Source of the DNA: Spirochaeta sp.
Lineage (GTDB): Bacteria > Spirochaetota > Spirochaetia > DSM-27196 > Alkalispirochaetaceae
Assembly: GCA_027859055.1 (NCBI GenBank)
Contig: JAQIBO010000118.1
Coordinates: 1-5,653 of the forward strand
DNA length: 5,653 bases
Direction: 5' to 3'
Shown: piece by piece, positions 4,933 to 5,653 of the stretch
Numbering within the stretch: position 1 is the stretch's first letter
Layout: every line of letters starts with the position of its first letter
Notes under the pieces: model-generated
Databases searched by the model: none
What the model saw: only the letters and a program-made list of their open reading frames with translations
What the model was told of the DNA's origin: nothing
Translations under genes and position numbers: made by a program

Positions 4933-5653
4933 ATGTCACAGTCCCAACGATCGAGATTTTCCACAATCGGTGTCGCCTCCGGCATCCTCGCCGCCCTTGC
5001 TGCCGTATCGGTCGGGTTCCTGCTTGGCCGTCTGATCGGCGACGCCGTGTCCCTCGGAGTAACGGGAACGGTCGTCGCCGGGTTCGTGGGTCTGACCGTT
5101 GTCCTGTACGTCTGGTACCGGCTCCGCAGGTCAACGGCCGACGGAACCGAGGCACGAATTGCCGCGGAGGAGGGAAGCGGCGCGGTTCGCGAGCTTGTTG
5201 CGGGTGTCAGTGGTGCGGTGTTCAATGCAGAGGCGGTGGGAAGGAAACTTGCCGCTCAAGTTGGAGAGACGTTGTCTTCGACCGCCCGAATAGCATCCCG
5301 GACCGTTGACGCTCGCGGACGGGTCCAGTCGTTGTCCGACCAGATTTCCGATGGTGCATCTGCGATGGAGGAGATCCTCGCGGCGATCGAAAGTCTTTCC
5401 CGTCAAATTGACGAACAGGGAAACGTTGTTGATCAAAGTGCCGCCGCTATTGAAGAGATGTCCGCGTCGATCGAAAGTGTCGCCTCCGTTGCGGAAATAC
5501 GGAAGAGTGCGGCAGACACGCTGCGCAGTCTGACGGACACGGGAAATCAGGCGGTCCGTACCACTGATCACGCGATCACCGAAGTCGGTGAAAGTGTCGC
5601 CGCCGTAAACGCCATGATCGAGACGATCAACGATATTGCGGCTCGTACAAATC
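4933..5653 (+). CDS. Methyl-accepting chemotaxis protein (5' part; minimal extracellular loop)
   Basis: The first 240 residues of a membrane chemoreceptor are present; no stop codon occurs before the right edge. After a short basic N-terminus there are two helices, about 11-31 and 41-62, joined by only about nine residues (RLIGDAVSL), then Tyr/Arg/Lys-rich sequence and a long Ala/Ser/Glu-rich helix. SAAAIEEMSASIESVA (169-184) is a typical MCP helix with a likely methylation site, and INDIAARTN (232-240) is the sequence leading into the conserved hairpin tip that contacts CheA and CheW; the tip itself lies off the window. No ligand-binding domain and no clear HAMP domain is visible between the second helix and the signalling helix, so the receptor probably senses something in the membrane or cytoplasm, or through a partner. 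The start is fixed by GGAGG 7 bases upstream. It follows the LysM gene by 66 bases on the same strand and may be co-transcribed. Confidence 0.9.
   Translation, partial: MSQSQRSRFSTIGVASGILAALAAVSVGFLLGRLIGDAVSLGVTGTVVAGFVGLTVVLYVWYRLRRSTADGTEARIAAEEGSGAVRELVAGVSGAVFNAEAVGRKLAAQVGETLSSTARIASRTVDARGRVQSLSDQISDGASAMEEILAAIESLSRQIDEQGNVVDQSAAAIEEMSASIESVASVAEIRKSAADTLRSLTDTGNQAVRTTDHAITEVGESVAAVNAMIETINDIAARTN

Noticed and set aside
4906..4933. Sigma28-like promoter (TAGA, then CCCGATAA) before the chemotaxis receptor
   Set aside because: The -10-like octamer ends on the first base of the ATG, so transcription would begin inside the coding sequence; the spacer is 16 rather than 15 and the -35 is a poor match.

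Overview
The window is protein-coding DNA of fairly high G+C, with no sign of phage, insertion sequences or CRISPR. The best guess at the host is a high-GC spirochaete (Spirochaetaceae-like). Two features support this. One is the order Hsp70-substrate-domain-like region, one membrane helix, acidic linker, C-terminal LysM. The other is a methyl-accepting chemotaxis protein whose methylation-helix sequence is of a spirochaete-like style. The assignment is an inference from sequence style, not a search result.

Layout, left to right. (1) Positions 1-1484, + strand: the C-terminal ~493 residues of the SbcC nuclease-complex ATPase, with ABC signature, Walker B, D-loop and H-loop intact; its N-terminus lies off the left edge. 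(2) Positions 1509-2009, - strand: a DUF456 small membrane protein, convergent with sbcC, with only 24 bases between the stop codons. (3) Positions 2010-2331: a 322-bp divergent non-coding region. It holds an intrinsic-terminator-like hairpin on the + strand, further inverted and direct repeats, and a short stretch resembling part of a cobalamin riboswitch core. It may be a regulatory leader for serC or a small-RNA locus. (4) Positions 2332-3402: serC, phosphoserine aminotransferase, with a strong ribosome binding site. (5) Positions 3403-3939: a DUF3592 membrane protein whose ATG directly abuts the serC stop (TAAATG), so the two are probably co-transcribed and translationally coupled. (6) Positions 3994-4866: a membrane-anchored protein with an Hsp70 substrate-binding-like cytoplasmic domain and a C-terminal LysM domain. 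It is preceded by a good sigma70-type promoter whose predicted start point falls on the GTG start codon, i.e. possibly a leaderless mRNA. (7) Positions 4933-5653: the N-terminal 240 residues of a methyl-accepting chemotaxis protein with two membrane helices and almost no periplasmic part; it runs off the right edge.

The genes do not form one pathway: DNA repair, serine (and possibly pyridoxal phosphate) biosynthesis, cell-envelope proteins and chemotaxis are simply neighbours. The parts most worth a second look are the serC leader region and the Hsp70-like/LysM protein with its apparently leaderless start.
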